DNA from: Paulinella micropora | Taxonomy: Eukaryota > Cercozoa > Imbricatea > Euglyphida | DNA: 32,494 nt | Direction of reading: 5' to 3' | NCBI GenBank assembly: GCA_009731375.1 | Contig: BJOX01000121.1 | Span: 915,531 to 948,024, forward strand | Part shown: positions 1-9,293 of the stretch, piece by piece | Layout of the letters: each line of letters begins with the position of its first letter | Position numbering within the stretch: the stretch's first letter is position 1 | Notes under the pieces: generated by a model | Told to the model about the DNA's origin: nothing | The model's input: the letters and a program-made list of their open reading frames with translations, nothing else | Database searches by the model: none | Made by a program: the position numbers and the translations under genes

Positions 1-71
<71 letters not shown>

Positions 72-128
72 AAAACAAAAAAAAAAAACAACAACAACAA
101 CAACAAACAACAACAACAACAACAACAA
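1..128. repeat. poly(A) and (CAA)n tract
   Basis: The window opens with about 70 A residues, then a (CAA)n array. No gene signal is visible. Confidence 0.95.
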
Positions 129-400
129 AGCGACAAACGACCAGCCGCAAGCGGCAAGCTAAGGGAGAAGGCAGCAAGTGACAAATGACAAGCGACAAAA
201 AACAACATTGATATAACACCAAGCAACAAGTTAAGCGACAAGCGAGTTGCGACGACAAGTAACAAACAACAAACAAGCACAAAGTAGCAAGCAAGTGATT
301 TGCAACAACAAGCAGGAAACAGCCAACAACAGCCAACAGCCAACAAAGACAACCAACAGAACAAGAAAACCAGCTGTATTGCTAAAGGGAGTCAAATGAA
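129..400. repeat. Degenerate GCGACAAGC-type repeat
   Basis: Loose repetition of CAAGCGACAAGC-like words with many substitutions. The reverse complement of the same word dominates 2348-2800, so the two stretches look like diverged relatives in opposite orientation. No coding potential is seen. Confidence 0.6.
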
Positions 401-991
401 GTCCAAGAAAACATGCGAATGGCTATGAACACAAAAAGTTGATGAAAAAAATAATTCTTCGCGAAAACAAACCAATCTCCACCAAGCAAAGCAAATATTC
501 ACTCTCCCAAATCCTCAAAACTTAAACCAGCCCAACTCCAACAAGCATCCCAATATTTTGCAAAGACGATGTAGTATACACCAAACAAAACAGTCATCTC
601 GCGACAAAGACACAGACAAATTAGTCCAACGGCGCTAAACTATTTCAATCAACAACAAACCAAAGAAAAACAAAATAAACGTTCATCTTCACCATTTGTG
701 ACGAGGAAAAAAAACAGGGAAATTTGGCAATCTTGCCCCTTAATGACAGAATTTCGCCATCCGGTCAACAGATTTGGTAATCTTTGCCAAAAAATTTTGG
801 TGAAGCCGCGTGAAGAATTTTGGTGAAGGAGAGTATACGCAACAGACGAGGAGAGATGGGGGTGTAAGAGCGCGTCAAAGGTAGGTTGATGTGAGCGCGC
901 TTCTCTAATGGCCCATTGGGCAACACCGAGTGCAGTTCTATCAGTACAATTGAGATCATCACTCTCAAGGTTGAGAGCCATATCAGGGCTG
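401..991. other. Unassigned stretch beside the RT fragment
   Basis: A-rich sequence without recognisable genes up to about 760. From about 760 to 991 the minus strand stays open in more than one frame and may hold more decayed sequence of the adjacent reverse transcriptase, but I see no motif. Words such as TTTTGGTGAAG recur at 795-832 and, inverted, at 3040-3050. Confidence 0.4.
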
Positions 992-1432
992 TCATAGAGC
1001 TGCATCAGTCGTGGTCCGCCTGCTGAGAGAGGGAGCGGGTGAATGATACATCCACCCAGAGCAGGCATCCAGCCGTAGCGAATGTTGCTCGGTTCTAAGA
1101 GCAAGGATGCGAAGCAGAGGAGCAAGTGCAGGCTGCGTAGGGAGGCTGTTCCTGTCACTCCAGAACTCAGGGGGGAGGAGTAGTTTGCATTTGCTGAGAG
1201 CTAGTCTGAGTCCACCTGCAAGGGTCCTATCATCTAACACATCAATCATATTCGCAAAGGTATGTGCAACTTCCTCCGGAGACCCTGCGACAACGAAGTC
1301 ATCAACCACTGCAGCACTCACAGCCCCACCTGCAAGCACACGTTCATACACAGGTTTCACTGACAGCGAGTATAACATACTAGCAAGGACGCATCCCTGT
1401 TTCACACCACAGGCAGACGTGAGCCACGCAAG

Positions 1433-1434
<2 letters not shown>
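992..1434 (-). pseudogene. Non-LTR reverse transcriptase fragment
   Basis: A minus-strand frame reads through three linked reverse transcriptase motifs in the right order and spacing. First is GVKQGC (canonical G-V/I-R/K-Q-G-D/C, motif B). Next is AAVVDDFVVAG, where the DD pair matches the catalytic motif C of the palm. Last is GLRLALSKCKLL, like the G-L-x-L-N-x-x-K motif D region of LINE elements. The 5' part is cut off by a C/G homopolymer and an assembly gap at 1435-1515, and downstream of about 1165 the family resemblance fades and another frame takes over. It is best read as a truncated, probably dead, LINE-type copy. The family relationship is inferred from motifs only; a group II intron or retron RT is less likely in this setting. 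Confidence 0.65.
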
Positions 1435-1500
<66 letters not shown>

Positions 1501-1515
1501 ACACCNNNNNNNNNN
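1435..1515. repeat. C homopolymer and 10-N gap
   Basis: A run of about 65 C residues (1435-1500), then ACACC and 10 N. The homopolymer is probably a sequencing or scaffolding limit, so the RT fragment next to it may be artificially cut. Confidence 0.9.
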
Positions 1516-1529
1516 ACCTCCCTAAGAAT

Positions 1530-1539
1530 AACGCTGTTG

Positions 1540-1571
<32 letters not shown>

Positions 1572-1611
1572 GGTGGTGTTGTTGTTGTTGTTGTTGTTGT
1601 TGTCGATGATC

Positions 1612-1653
<42 letters not shown>

Positions 1654-1969
1654 GTGGTGGTGATGGTGGTGGTGGTGGTGATGATGATGATGATGATGAT
1701 GATGATTATGATTATGATGACGATGATGATGATGATGGTGATGATGGTGATGATGATGATGATGATAATGATCATGACAACGACGACGACGACGACTGGT
1801 GGTGGTGGTGACGATGACGATGATGATGACGACGACGACGACGACGACGACGATGATGATGATGATGATTATGGATGATGGTGATGATGGATGATGATGA
1901 TGGATGATGACGATGATGATGATGAACATGATGATGATGGTGATGATGATGATTGTGGTGGTGATGATG

Positions 1970-2022
<53 letters not shown>

Positions 2023-2180
2023 GGTGGTGATGATGATGATGATGGTGATGATGATGGTGATGATGATGGTGATGATGATGATGATGATGAAGGTGGTGGT
2101 GGTGGTGGTGGTGGCGGTGGTGGTGGTGGTGGCGTTGCTGGTGGTGGTTGTGGTGGTGATGCTGATGATTACTATTATTA
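1530..2180. repeat. Compound trinucleotide array (GTT, GTG, GAT, GAC)
   Basis: A 650-bp patchwork of GTT, GTG, GAT/ATG and GAC triplets. Long open frames occur on both strands only because triplet repeats lack stops; their homopolymeric D, M, V or H products are not credible proteins. Confidence 0.95.
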
Positions 2181-2217
2181 TTATTGCTTTCCGCTTGTCG
2201 CTTGTTGTTTGTCGCTC

Positions 2218-2241
2218 GTTTTTATTTATTTATTTATTCAT

Positions 2242-2296
<55 letters not shown>

Positions 2297-2301
2297 TTTG
2301 T

Positions 2302-2344
<43 letters not shown>

Positions 2345-2347
2345 TTT
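2218..2347. repeat. (TTTA)n microsatellite
   Basis: About 30 units of TTTA with a few interruptions (TTCA, TTTG). Confidence 0.97.
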
Positions 2348-2864
2348 GCTTGTCATCTGCTGCATGTCGCTTGTCGCTTGTCCGTTGCTTGTATCTTATT
2401 GTTCATTGCTTGTTGGTCGTTGCTTGTCTTTTGCTAGTTGTTGCTTGTGTTTGTTTGCTTGTCGCTGGTCGCTTGTCCTTCAATTGATGTTGCTTGTTGG
2501 TTGTCTTTATCCAGTATATCATAATTCCTTGTTGCTTATTCCTTTTGCTGGTTGTCTGTGTTTGCCACTGTTGTCACTGATGTTTGTTGCTTGTTGTTTT
2601 TAGACGTGGTCGTTGCGTTTTCCTGGTTGCTTCTTATATTGCTTATGGGCTTAATTGTTATGCTTGTTGCCTGTCGGTGGTAGCTTGCTTCTGGTTGCTT
2701 GTCTGTCGCTTGTCGAGTCGGGTCGGTTAGTGTCGTTTTTTTTATTGAGTTGTCGCTGACTATTTTGCTGCTTGTCGGTCGTTGCTTGAGGTGTCTTGTT
2801 TCTTGTTTGGTGCTGGCTTTTCCCTTATACTTCTTTATCTTCTTCTTCTCGCCCTCCTTCAACC
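2348..2864. repeat. Degenerate TTGCTTGTCGC-type repeat
   Basis: Irregular repetition of GCTTGTCG, GTTGCTTGT and similar words over about 450 bp, ending at a 10-N gap (2865-2874). This is the opposite-strand counterpart of 129-400. It looks like a decayed minisatellite; no gene is supported. Confidence 0.6.
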
Positions 2865-2874
2865 NNNNNNNNNN

Positions 2875-3629
2875 CTCCTGACTTGCCTTGAAAAATTAGC
2901 AGGATTGTTTGTTTGATTTCCTGAGATTATGTTCATACTATTACTTATTAGTAATATAAACATCATTTTATTGAGTTATTAAGCAATACAGTGCTTATCT
3001 AGTGTTAAGACTTGAAGTTGCACGAAACTTTACCAAGCTTCACCAAACTTTACCGGTAAAAAATCAGTTACTTAAAAACAAGCGCAACTCAAGTTCATCA
3101 ATCATTATGTGGAAAAAAATCAATTTATTGCAAATAGAAATACTTACCATAATCATTAATGTTTTCACCGTTCTTATGTATTACTTTACCATTCTTATCC
3201 GTGCCTTTACCAAATATAGTTCTGGCAAGGTATACTTCTGGTGAAGGTCACTACACTTTTCCCGAAATTTCTCCCCGTAGTCTGCTACCTTCTCTCTTTC
3301 TTACCCCCCCTGTTTTCCCTTATGTTCGCCTTCTTACATGCTTCCCTTGCAGCTCTACGAAAAACAAACCTTCTTCAATTAAGTATTAAAAGTCGTTCAG
3401 TGGAAAAAAATCTTTCTCAAGTTTTAGCGTGCGGCTACGGACCGACGATATCAAGTTAATATATACAACAGTTTTATTAATATTTCATCACAAACTTGCA
3501 AAATTCTTTTCAGAATCATCGAAATCATTATTATTTATCGTTAATATTAATCCCTTTACCGTATCTTCACCAAATGAAAGCAAGGTAAAAATTTAGTAAA
3601 AAAAGTAAAATTTTTCCGAATTTTGACTT
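2875..3629. other. AT-rich unassigned region
   Basis: Unique-looking AT-rich sequence with scattered TTTACC, TTCACCAAA and GGTAAA words near 3030-3055, 3180-3245 and 3555-3610. These suggest an old decayed repeat. Short open frames here lack codon bias or known motifs, so I annotate no gene. Confidence 0.4.
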
Positions 3630-3640
3630 TCTCTCTCTCT

Positions 3641-3701
<61 letters not shown>
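3630..3701. repeat. (CT)n microsatellite
   Basis: A nearly pure CT dinucleotide run immediately left of the first CATGAT palindromes. Confidence 0.97.
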
Positions 3702-3703
<2 letters not shown>

Positions 3704-3709
3704 GTTCGT

Positions 3710-3743
3710 ACATGATGTCCTCATGTTTTACATGATTTCATGC
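3710..3743. repeat. CATGAT palindrome cluster 1
   Basis: Two ACATGAT half-sites, each followed by a TCATG half-site. It is the leftmost cluster in the window. Confidence 0.75.
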
Positions 3744-3912
3744 AAGGTCTCAAGCGACACGTGACCGACATGAAGAATGTCGTGCCAGGAGTGGCACAGG
3801 GAAGGGGGCGCAGTGTCAAAGTCTCCAGCCAGTCACGGGCGCAACTGTTGGCACGTACCGATGGTACGGAGGTGACGCCGTTGTCCCTGACTGCCAAAAA
3901 GCGCCTGGTCTC
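3740..3912 (+). other. Candidate coding segment or exon, weak
   Basis: Unique sequence between a palindrome cluster and a CT array. The plus frame from ATG 3740 stays open with a non-repetitive composition (MQGLKRHVTDMKNVVPGVAQ at its start). It runs to TAKKRLV near 3910, where GGTCTCTC could be a donor but equally starts the CT repeat. The opposite strand is also open. No family is recognised, so this may be a fragment of an upstream gene of the element or chance. Confidence 0.2.
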
Positions 3913-3943
3913 TCTCGCTCTTTCTCTCTTTCTCTCTCTCTCG

Positions 3944-3985
<42 letters not shown>

Positions 3986-4010
3986 CTCTCTTTCTCTCTC
4001 TCTCTCTGTC

Positions 4011-4058
<48 letters not shown>

Positions 4059-4337
4059 CTCTTCNNNNNNNNNNNNNNNNNNNNNNNNNNNNNNNNNNNN
4101 NNNNNNNNNNNNNNNNNNNNNNNNNNNNNNNNNNNNNNNNNNNNNNNNNNNNNNNNNNNNNNNNNNNNNNNNNNNNNNNNNNNNNNNNNNNNNNNNNNNN
4201 NNNNNNNNNNNNNNNNNNNNNNNNNNNNNNNNNNNNNNNNNNNNNNNNNNNNNNNNNNNNNNNNNNNNNNNNNNNNNNNNNNNNNNNNNNNNNNNNNNNN
4301 NNNNNNNNNNNNNNNNNNNNNNNNNNNNNNNNNNNNN

Positions 4338-4430
<93 letters not shown>

Positions 4431-4431
4431 C
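3913..4431. repeat. (CT)n array with a 273-N gap
   Basis: CT dinucleotide array with TTTCT variants, interrupted by N from 4065 to 4337. The true length is unknown. A missing transposon end could be hidden here. Confidence 0.95.
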
Positions 4432-4468
4432 AGGTGTTTGTTGCAGAAAGCAGTGCCTGCCTGCGTAT

Positions 4469-4604
4469 AGCATGATTATGTCATGTAAAGCATGATGTTA
4501 TCATGTATTACATGATGTTGTCATGTGCTGCATGTACAATATGTAAAGCATGATGTAATCATGCATTACATGATGTTATCATGCAAAACATGATGTTATC
4601 ATGT
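4469..4604. repeat. CATGAT palindrome cluster 2
   Basis: About seven palindromic units of the form GCATGAT-n3-5-TCATGT spaced roughly every 20 bp. Same motif as the arrays next to the transposase. Confidence 0.85.
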
Positions 4605-4695
4605 GATGCGCTGTTCATAACAGCTGCAATGAGGAAACCACGACAATGACAATAATAATAATTATAATAGTAACACTACCACTGTCTATGAAATA

Positions 4696-4770
<75 letters not shown>

Positions 4771-4846
4771 CTCTCTCTCCCTCTCTCCCTCCCTCCCTCT
4801 CTCTCTCTCTCTCTCTCTCCCTCTCTCTCCCTCTCTCTCTCTCTCA

Positions 4847-4887
<41 letters not shown>

Positions 4888-5186
4888 CCTCTCTCTCTCC
4901 CCCCCCCCCTCCCCCCCCCCCTCCCNNNNNNNNNNCCTTACTTACTTACATATACTTACATACTTACCTACTTACTTACTTATACTTGCTTACTTATACT
5001 TACATACTACTTACTTACTTACTTACTTACATACTTACATACTTTAATACATACATACTTACTTACTTACTTACTTACATACTTACTTACATACTTGCAT
5101 ACTTACTTACTTACTTACTTATACTTACTTACATACTTACTTACTTATACTTACATACTAACTTACTTACTTACTTACTAACTTAT
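4696..5186. repeat. (CT)n then (TTAC)n arrays
   Basis: CT repeats with CCCT variants to about 4900, a C-rich tail, 10 N (4926-4935), then TTAC/TTACATAC tetranucleotides to about 5186. The TTAC array is a microsatellite and not a known telomere repeat. Confidence 0.95.
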
Positions 5187-5258
5187 GAACTGTAATAAAG
5201 TTGTTTTTACCTTGTATAAAATTTTTATACTTAGTCACATTACCTTGTGCAAGAGGAA

Positions 5259-5337
5259 AGGGGGGGGGGGGGGGGGAAAAANNNNNNNNNNAGGGGTACG
5301 GGGACCGGAGCGGTACGGGGGCCGGAGCGGGACCGGA
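5259..5337. repeat. G run, 10-N gap and short GC-rich tandem repeat
   Basis: A G homopolymer and A run end at N 5282-5291. Next comes a short direct tandem repeat of a GGTACGGGG(A/G)CCGGAGC-like unit. Confidence 0.7.
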
Positions 5338-5353
5338 TATAAATATCAATAAT

Positions 5354-5638
5354 ACATGACAATATCATGTTGTACATGATAATATCATGTTCTACACGAT
5401 AAAATCATGTTTTACATGACTTTGTCACACATGCATTACATGATAATATCATGTATTACGTGATATAATCATGGATTACATGATATTGTCATGTATTTTT
5501 TTATGCTTTAGTCAAAGACAAGATCATGTTTTACATGACAGGGTCATGTAAAGCAGGAGAAATCATGTAAAACATGATCGGGTCATGCTAAATACACGCC
5601 AATGGTGCTTTACATGATGATGTCATGTAAAACATGAT
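5354..5638. repeat. CATGAT palindrome cluster 3
   Basis: A dense run of ACATGAT-n3-ATCATGT palindromes ending 4 bp before the CACTA-type terminus at 5643. It mirrors the arrangement at 13643-14197, supporting the reading of 5658 as a transposon end. Confidence 0.88.
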
Positions 5639-5642
5639 AGGG

Positions 5643-5658
5643 GTTTGTCCTGGTAGTG
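5643..5658 (-). repeat. CACTA terminus copy 1
   Basis: The plus strand reads GTTTGTCCTGGTAGTG, which on the minus strand is CACTACCAGGACAAAC. It is identical over 16 bp to 14182-14197 and in the same orientation. The CACTA start, the adjacent palindrome array and the second copy all support a transposon end whose interior lies to the left. The ATG of the gag-like gene is 26 bp to the right. Confidence 0.75.
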
Positions 5659-5683
5659 TTCTGGACAATAACAGTGACCTTCA

Positions 5684-8600
5684 ATGTCTGGAAAATCGAA
5701 AAGCGCAGATGAGACCTCAACCATACCTTCCTACAGTGGTAGGGAGGACTGGGAGGACTTTGAACGCAGTGTGATGTTAGAGGCAGCAAGGAAGGACCTC
5801 AAGGGAGGTTTTGAGAACCTACAGGGGCACAAAATGGAAGTCCATCGTGCCAACCTACGTAGGCTACACATGGCTGGCAAAAACATGCCTACGTATATGA
5901 GCCTGTGGGAGAAACAGGCAAAGACGAAGGCTATAACTGTAGCAGCGAGCAGCAGCTTCGTCGCAGGGACCCTCAACAGTGCTCTGGGGCTAACCGGAAG
6001 GCCTAGTATGGAGGCAGAAGAAGAGGAGGCTATGCCAGACTTGGATGGGGTGAGTGCTGAGGAGTCAGACGAAGAGCAAGCCGGTATAGCTGAGAACTCA
6101 GAGGCAGAGGCTGAACAAGGGGACATGTCTCCATCTCTCTCTCCCAGACGTGAGTCTGCCTCAAGGAAGTATGAGTCAGAACGGCAAGATCAAAAAGGGA
6201 CAACTACTCTATTTGGTAAGCAACCAACGTTGGGTAGTTCATCAAGAGGGCCCGGCAGTACCGGTTTCAGTGGCATTGGACCTTCTACCACTACAACTAC
6301 CACTACCACTACCACTGCAGCAGCAGCAGCAGTGAGGCTCAGTGATGCCGAGCGGAGGAAGAGACGACAGCAACGTCAACGTGTGGTAAGTTATGACCAA
6401 AGTCTATTGATTGAGGTGAGGGAAAAGAGGGTGGAGTTATTCACTCAGATCTACAAACACCTCAGGGGGGAAGCCAAGAGGCTTGTGTCAGATCTCGTAA
6501 GGGATGGAACCTCCGAGTTTGGGCAACAGCCAAATGCTATGTGGAAGAGGCTCAAAGACCGGTATGGCAAGGGTAACCCCATAGACTTGCTGGACAAGCA
6601 GAGGAAAATGTCAAAGTGGGAGTTCAACTCCTCCACTCAGTATGAAGGACAGATTGCTGAGTTTGAGAAAGTGAGAGAGGAGTTGGACAAGAAGGGGCAC
6701 CACCCCTCGGACCTGAGCTTTGAGCAAATTATTCGTGATGCCATTATGGGTCCCGAAATGAGGGGCAAGGAGGTGCACAATGATTGGAAGCAATGGTTCT
6801 TAGCTGCAGACTTTGAAAAGGAGAAGCAGGGGTGGGACGTACATAGGTGGTGGCTAGAGCTAAAGAGGAAGGCCAAGGACATCGACCTACAAAACGAGAG
6901 AGAAAGAAAGGCCAGCAAGAAGGCTAAAGCCAATGCCGCGAAGGCAGAAAAGAAGAGACCCTTCACTACCCCTTGTATGTATTTCAAAAAGGGTAAGTGC
7001 AAGAAGGGGGGGGAGTGCCAGTACTTGCATCTCAACGAGAAACTGAAAGGGATTTGTTTCCTCTTTAGTAAGGAAGGGGACTGCAAATTCGGAAGTAAGT
7101 GCAAATTCACGCATTCAGGCGAGAAGGGCAAGGGGGGAAGCAGTGCACGTGGCGAGAAGGAAACCGAAGGAGGCAAACGCAATCAGAAAGGAAAGGGAGG
7201 CAAGGGAAACGATCCTAAACCCAAGACTTGCTTTAATTGCAAAGGCAAGGGGCATTACGCCTCGAACTGCAAAAAGCAGTGTCTGAGATGCGGAGGGGAG
7301 CATCCACTGACAAAGTGTACCCATGGTCCGGATGTAGGGGGAGAGCAGCCCGGAGCAAAGGCGAAAGCCGACATGGCTAAGAAGAAATCCCCAGGGGCTG
7401 ACAGTAGTGACAGCTCAGAAGAGGAGGAAGATGGGGAGCTCAACAGGGCGTACAGCTTGCTAAGGAATAGGAGGGCAGCACGGGTCTACATGGTGAAGAG
7501 GGGTGGTAGCATAGCTGTGAGTAGGGGAGAGGAAGTGCCTACACCTGAAAGGTGTGTGAATGGGGCGCCTCTACCTGAAAGCAGTGAGCTAGCAAGTTCC
7601 ACCATACCACTAACTGCGAGCAATGAATTGTTCCCGGATGTGAGCAACTTTGCGGAATTCAACAGTTATGTCAATGCTCTGTCTGCCCCTAGGGAGGAGG
7701 CACGGGAGAGGAGAGCACTCATGGAGGCGCCCGTAGCCCACGAGGAGCCGAAGGCGATCCCAGGGGCTCTACATACCGCGGGTTACGACTGTGTGCCTAT
7801 CCGGGCGGGTGATGGTATGACTGACGGGGGGGTGAAGGCGATCCCAGGGCCCCTGCCGGGTCAAACTCCAAGCACGCCGGACCATGAGAAGAAGGAGACA
7901 CGAAGAAGTCGATGGCTGGAAGGAAAGGAACCGTGGGAGGATGACGAACCCTATGAGTGGGATAATGAGTCCTCTATGTCGGAAGGTGAAGAGGAGCCCG
8001 GACCCGAGGATGACGAGGACGACACGCCCATTGCTGTGCACCACTACCTCGATCGACTGGGCAATACCACCTATGAGTTTCAGCGGTACGACAGGAGCCG
8101 ACTGGTGACCTTCGGTATCCCTACAGCGCCAAGGGCGTGGGAGAACACTATATCCATAGGGCATGGAGTAGTAGACCAGTACCAGGAGTGGCGGTACAAC
8201 CGGAATGAATTCCGGAGGCTCAAGATGGGTCCCCACAAGCCTAAGGCCATGATGGTGAAGAGGGCGGGGAGCTCCAAGAGCAAAGGGGAGGGCAAGGAGA
8301 TACCCACCCCATCGACCCCCGACTCAGTTTGTTCCTTGCCGGAGCCCTTGAAGTATGGTCCGGAAACCTACGCAATGCCGCCTCAAGACCTTCGCAATGA
8401 GGACGATGAGTACGACGAGGTGGTGGAAGCTCGCTTAGAAGGGAGATGCTTCGGTGCAACCTTCGGAAGGGACCGGTGCATGCGAACTCGTAAGGAGGCC
8501 ACCGAATCGGCCTATCAACAAGTGAGGACCGATGCTGCCGGACTACTTACCCACGATATGATGTTCTGCTCCAACCATCAGGACAAAAGGGAGCGGTATT

Positions 8601-8935
8601 ACGTGGGAGAGAGTATAAGGGCAAAGTCGCGCGAATGGGCGCTTCTTCCGGCATACCGACTGGTCATCGAAATGGAAGACCGGGGGCTCGGACATCTAGT
8701 GGGACGGGCGAAGCCGGACAAAATGGTGGAGCAACTAACGCGGCAGGAAGCTCAGCGCCGGGGCTTGCACTGGGACCGATCCTTTCTCCCAATCATCTTC
8801 ACCATCGTGAGGAAACCTCACACTGGGCTACTATGCAACTGGCACATCAATCGCGATAAGGTGAAGTGGGAGGAACCGGGGGTTCCTAGAAATCGCAAGG
8901 TGTACAGAGAGAGAGAGTGCCGTACCACACGGTGA
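5684..8935 (+). CDS. Gag-like protein with CCCH and CCHC zinc fingers
   Basis: A 1083-codon uninterrupted frame. The first ATG follows an in-frame TGA at 5675, so this start is the longest possible without splicing. Residues about 240-395 resemble retrotransposon capsid-type gag (UBN2-like): an alpha-helical stretch with IYKHL, AMWKRLKDRYGKG and a later EFEKVREELDKKGH segment. Two CCCH fingers follow (C431-x7-C439-x5-C445-x3-H449 and C458-x8-C467-x5-C473-x3-H477), then two CCHC knuckles (C516-x2-C519-x4-H524-x4-C529 and C533-x2-C536-x3-H540-x4-C545). Together these predict a nucleic-acid-binding gag-like protein. The second half is acidic and partly disordered, with a motif repeated at residues 603 and 857 (MVKRxGS, then PTP), and an unrecognised C-terminal region. 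No protease D-S/T-G, integrase or reverse transcriptase motif is seen. A T/A homopolymer (about residues 201-215) comes from an ACT/GCA microsatellite. The end is probably frameshifted (see 8906-9066). Either a retrotransposon gag remnant or an accessory gene of the CACTA element. Confidence 0.8.
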   Translation: MSGKSKSADETSTIPSYSGREDWEDFERSVMLEAARKDLKGGFENLQGHKMEVHRANLRRLHMAGKNMPTYMSLWEKQAKTKAITVAASSSFVAGTLNSALGLTGRPSMEAEEEEAMPDLDGVSAEESDEEQAGIAENSEAEAEQGDMSPSLSPRRESASRKYESERQDQKGTTTLFGKQPTLGSSSRGPGSTGFSGIGPSTTTTTTTTTTAAAAAVRLSDAERRKRRQQRQRVVSYDQSLLIEVREKRVELFTQIYKHLRGEAKRLVSDLVRDGTSEFGQQPNAMWKRLKDRYGKGNPIDLLDKQRKMSKWEFNSSTQYEGQIAEFEKVREELDKKGHHPSDLSFEQIIRDAIMGPEMRGKEVHNDWKQWFLAADFEKEKQGWDVHRWWLELKRKAKDIDLQNERERKASKKAKANAAKAEKKRPFTTPCMYFKKGKCKKGGECQYLHLNEKLKGICFLFSKEGDCKFGSKCKFTHSGEKGKGGSSARGEKETEGGKRNQKGKGGKGNDPKPKTCFNCKGKGHYASNCKKQCLRCGGEHPLTKCTHGPDVGGEQPGAKAKADMAKKKSPGADSSDSSEEEEDGELNRAYSLLRNRRAARVYMVKRGGSIAVSRGEEVPTPERCVNGAPLPESSELASSTIPLTASNELFPDVSNFAEFNSYVNALSAPREEARERRALMEAPVAHEEPKAIPGALHTAGYDCVPIRAGDGMTDGGVKAIPGPLPGQTPSTPDHEKKETRRSRWLEGKEPWEDDEPYEWDNESSMSEGEEEPGPEDDEDDTPIAVHHYLDRLGNTTYEFQRYDRSRLVTFGIPTAPRAWENTISIGHGVVDQYQEWRYNRNEFRRLKMGPHKPKAMMVKRAGSSKSKGEGKEIPTPSTPDSVCSLPEPLKYGPETYAMPPQDLRNEDDEYDEVVEARLEGRCFGATFGRDRCMRTRKEATESAYQQVRTDAAGLLTHDMMFCSNHQDKRERYYVGESIRAKSREWALLPAYRLVIEMEDRGLGHLVGRAKPDKMVEQLTRQEAQRRGLHWDRSFLPIIFTIVRKPHTGLLCNWHINRDKVKWEEPGVPRNRKVYRERECRTTR

Positions 8936-9066
8936 AGGCTGCAGTGACGCAGTACCGGGTGATGAAGGACCCCGCGCATGACGGGAAGTACGACGCTGAC
9001 CTCAAGCGGGTGGGGCTAACGAGTGAGACGGGACCGGTGTCCCCTATTGTGGCCAAGGGGGTATAA
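8906..9066 (+). other. Frameshifted C-terminal extension of the gag-like gene
   Basis: At 8906-8917 the gene runs through a GA dinucleotide repeat and then stops at 8933. A different frame entered within that repeat continues 49 codons to TAA at 9064-9066 with normal-looking composition (starting VPYHTVKAAVTQYR, ending SPIVAKGV). One GA unit more or less explains the break. It may be a mutation, a sequencing slip or a programmed shift; the sequence alone cannot separate these. Confidence 0.6.
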
Positions 9067-9103
9067 TAATAATAATAGTAATAATATTAACAATGCTGTC
9101 CAT

Positions 9104-9109
9104 AATAAA
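9104..9109 (+). terminator. Polyadenylation signal AATAAA of the gag-like gene
   Basis: AATAAA lies 38 nt after the extended stop at 9066, where a polyadenylation signal is expected. The surrounding sequence is very AT-rich, so chance occurrence is possible. Confidence 0.4.
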
Positions 9110-9192
9110 GATTTTAATAAGAATACTGTTAGTAATAGTAATATTAAGTGGTGTGTCGTAATTGCAGGGCAAATTGTCATTGATGGCGTGTT

Positions 9193-9293
9193 ACATGATT
9201 TAATCATGTATTACATGATATAGTCATGTACTATTTTACATGATGAAATCATGTATTACATGAGAACATCATGCATTACATAATCTTATCATG
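9193..9293. repeat. CATGAT palindrome cluster 4 at the transposase start
   Basis: Five or so ACATGAT/ATCATGT units between the gag-like gene and the transposase. The last ATCATG half-site supplies the ATG start codon at 9291. By analogy with En/Spm, transposase binding here could repress its own promoter; that is inference. Confidence 0.8.

Noticed and set aside
1530-2490. Asp-, Met-, Val- and His-rich frames
   Set aside because: Products of GAT/GTG arrays; no non-repetitive coding segment is attached.
4674-4690. CACTACCACTGTC as the left CACTA terminus
   Set aside because: Only the first 8 bases match CACTACCAGGACAAAC, and no palindrome array directly adjoins it on the interior side.
4936-5186. 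Telomeric repeat
   Set aside because: The TTAC/TTACATAC units are ordinary tetranucleotides with irregular interruptions and no G-rich strand.
5731-8460. Minus-strand frames opposite the gag-like gene (60-181 codons)
   Set aside because: Shadows of the plus-strand coding sequence. They are serine/leucine-rich and lack the zinc motifs and any family signature.
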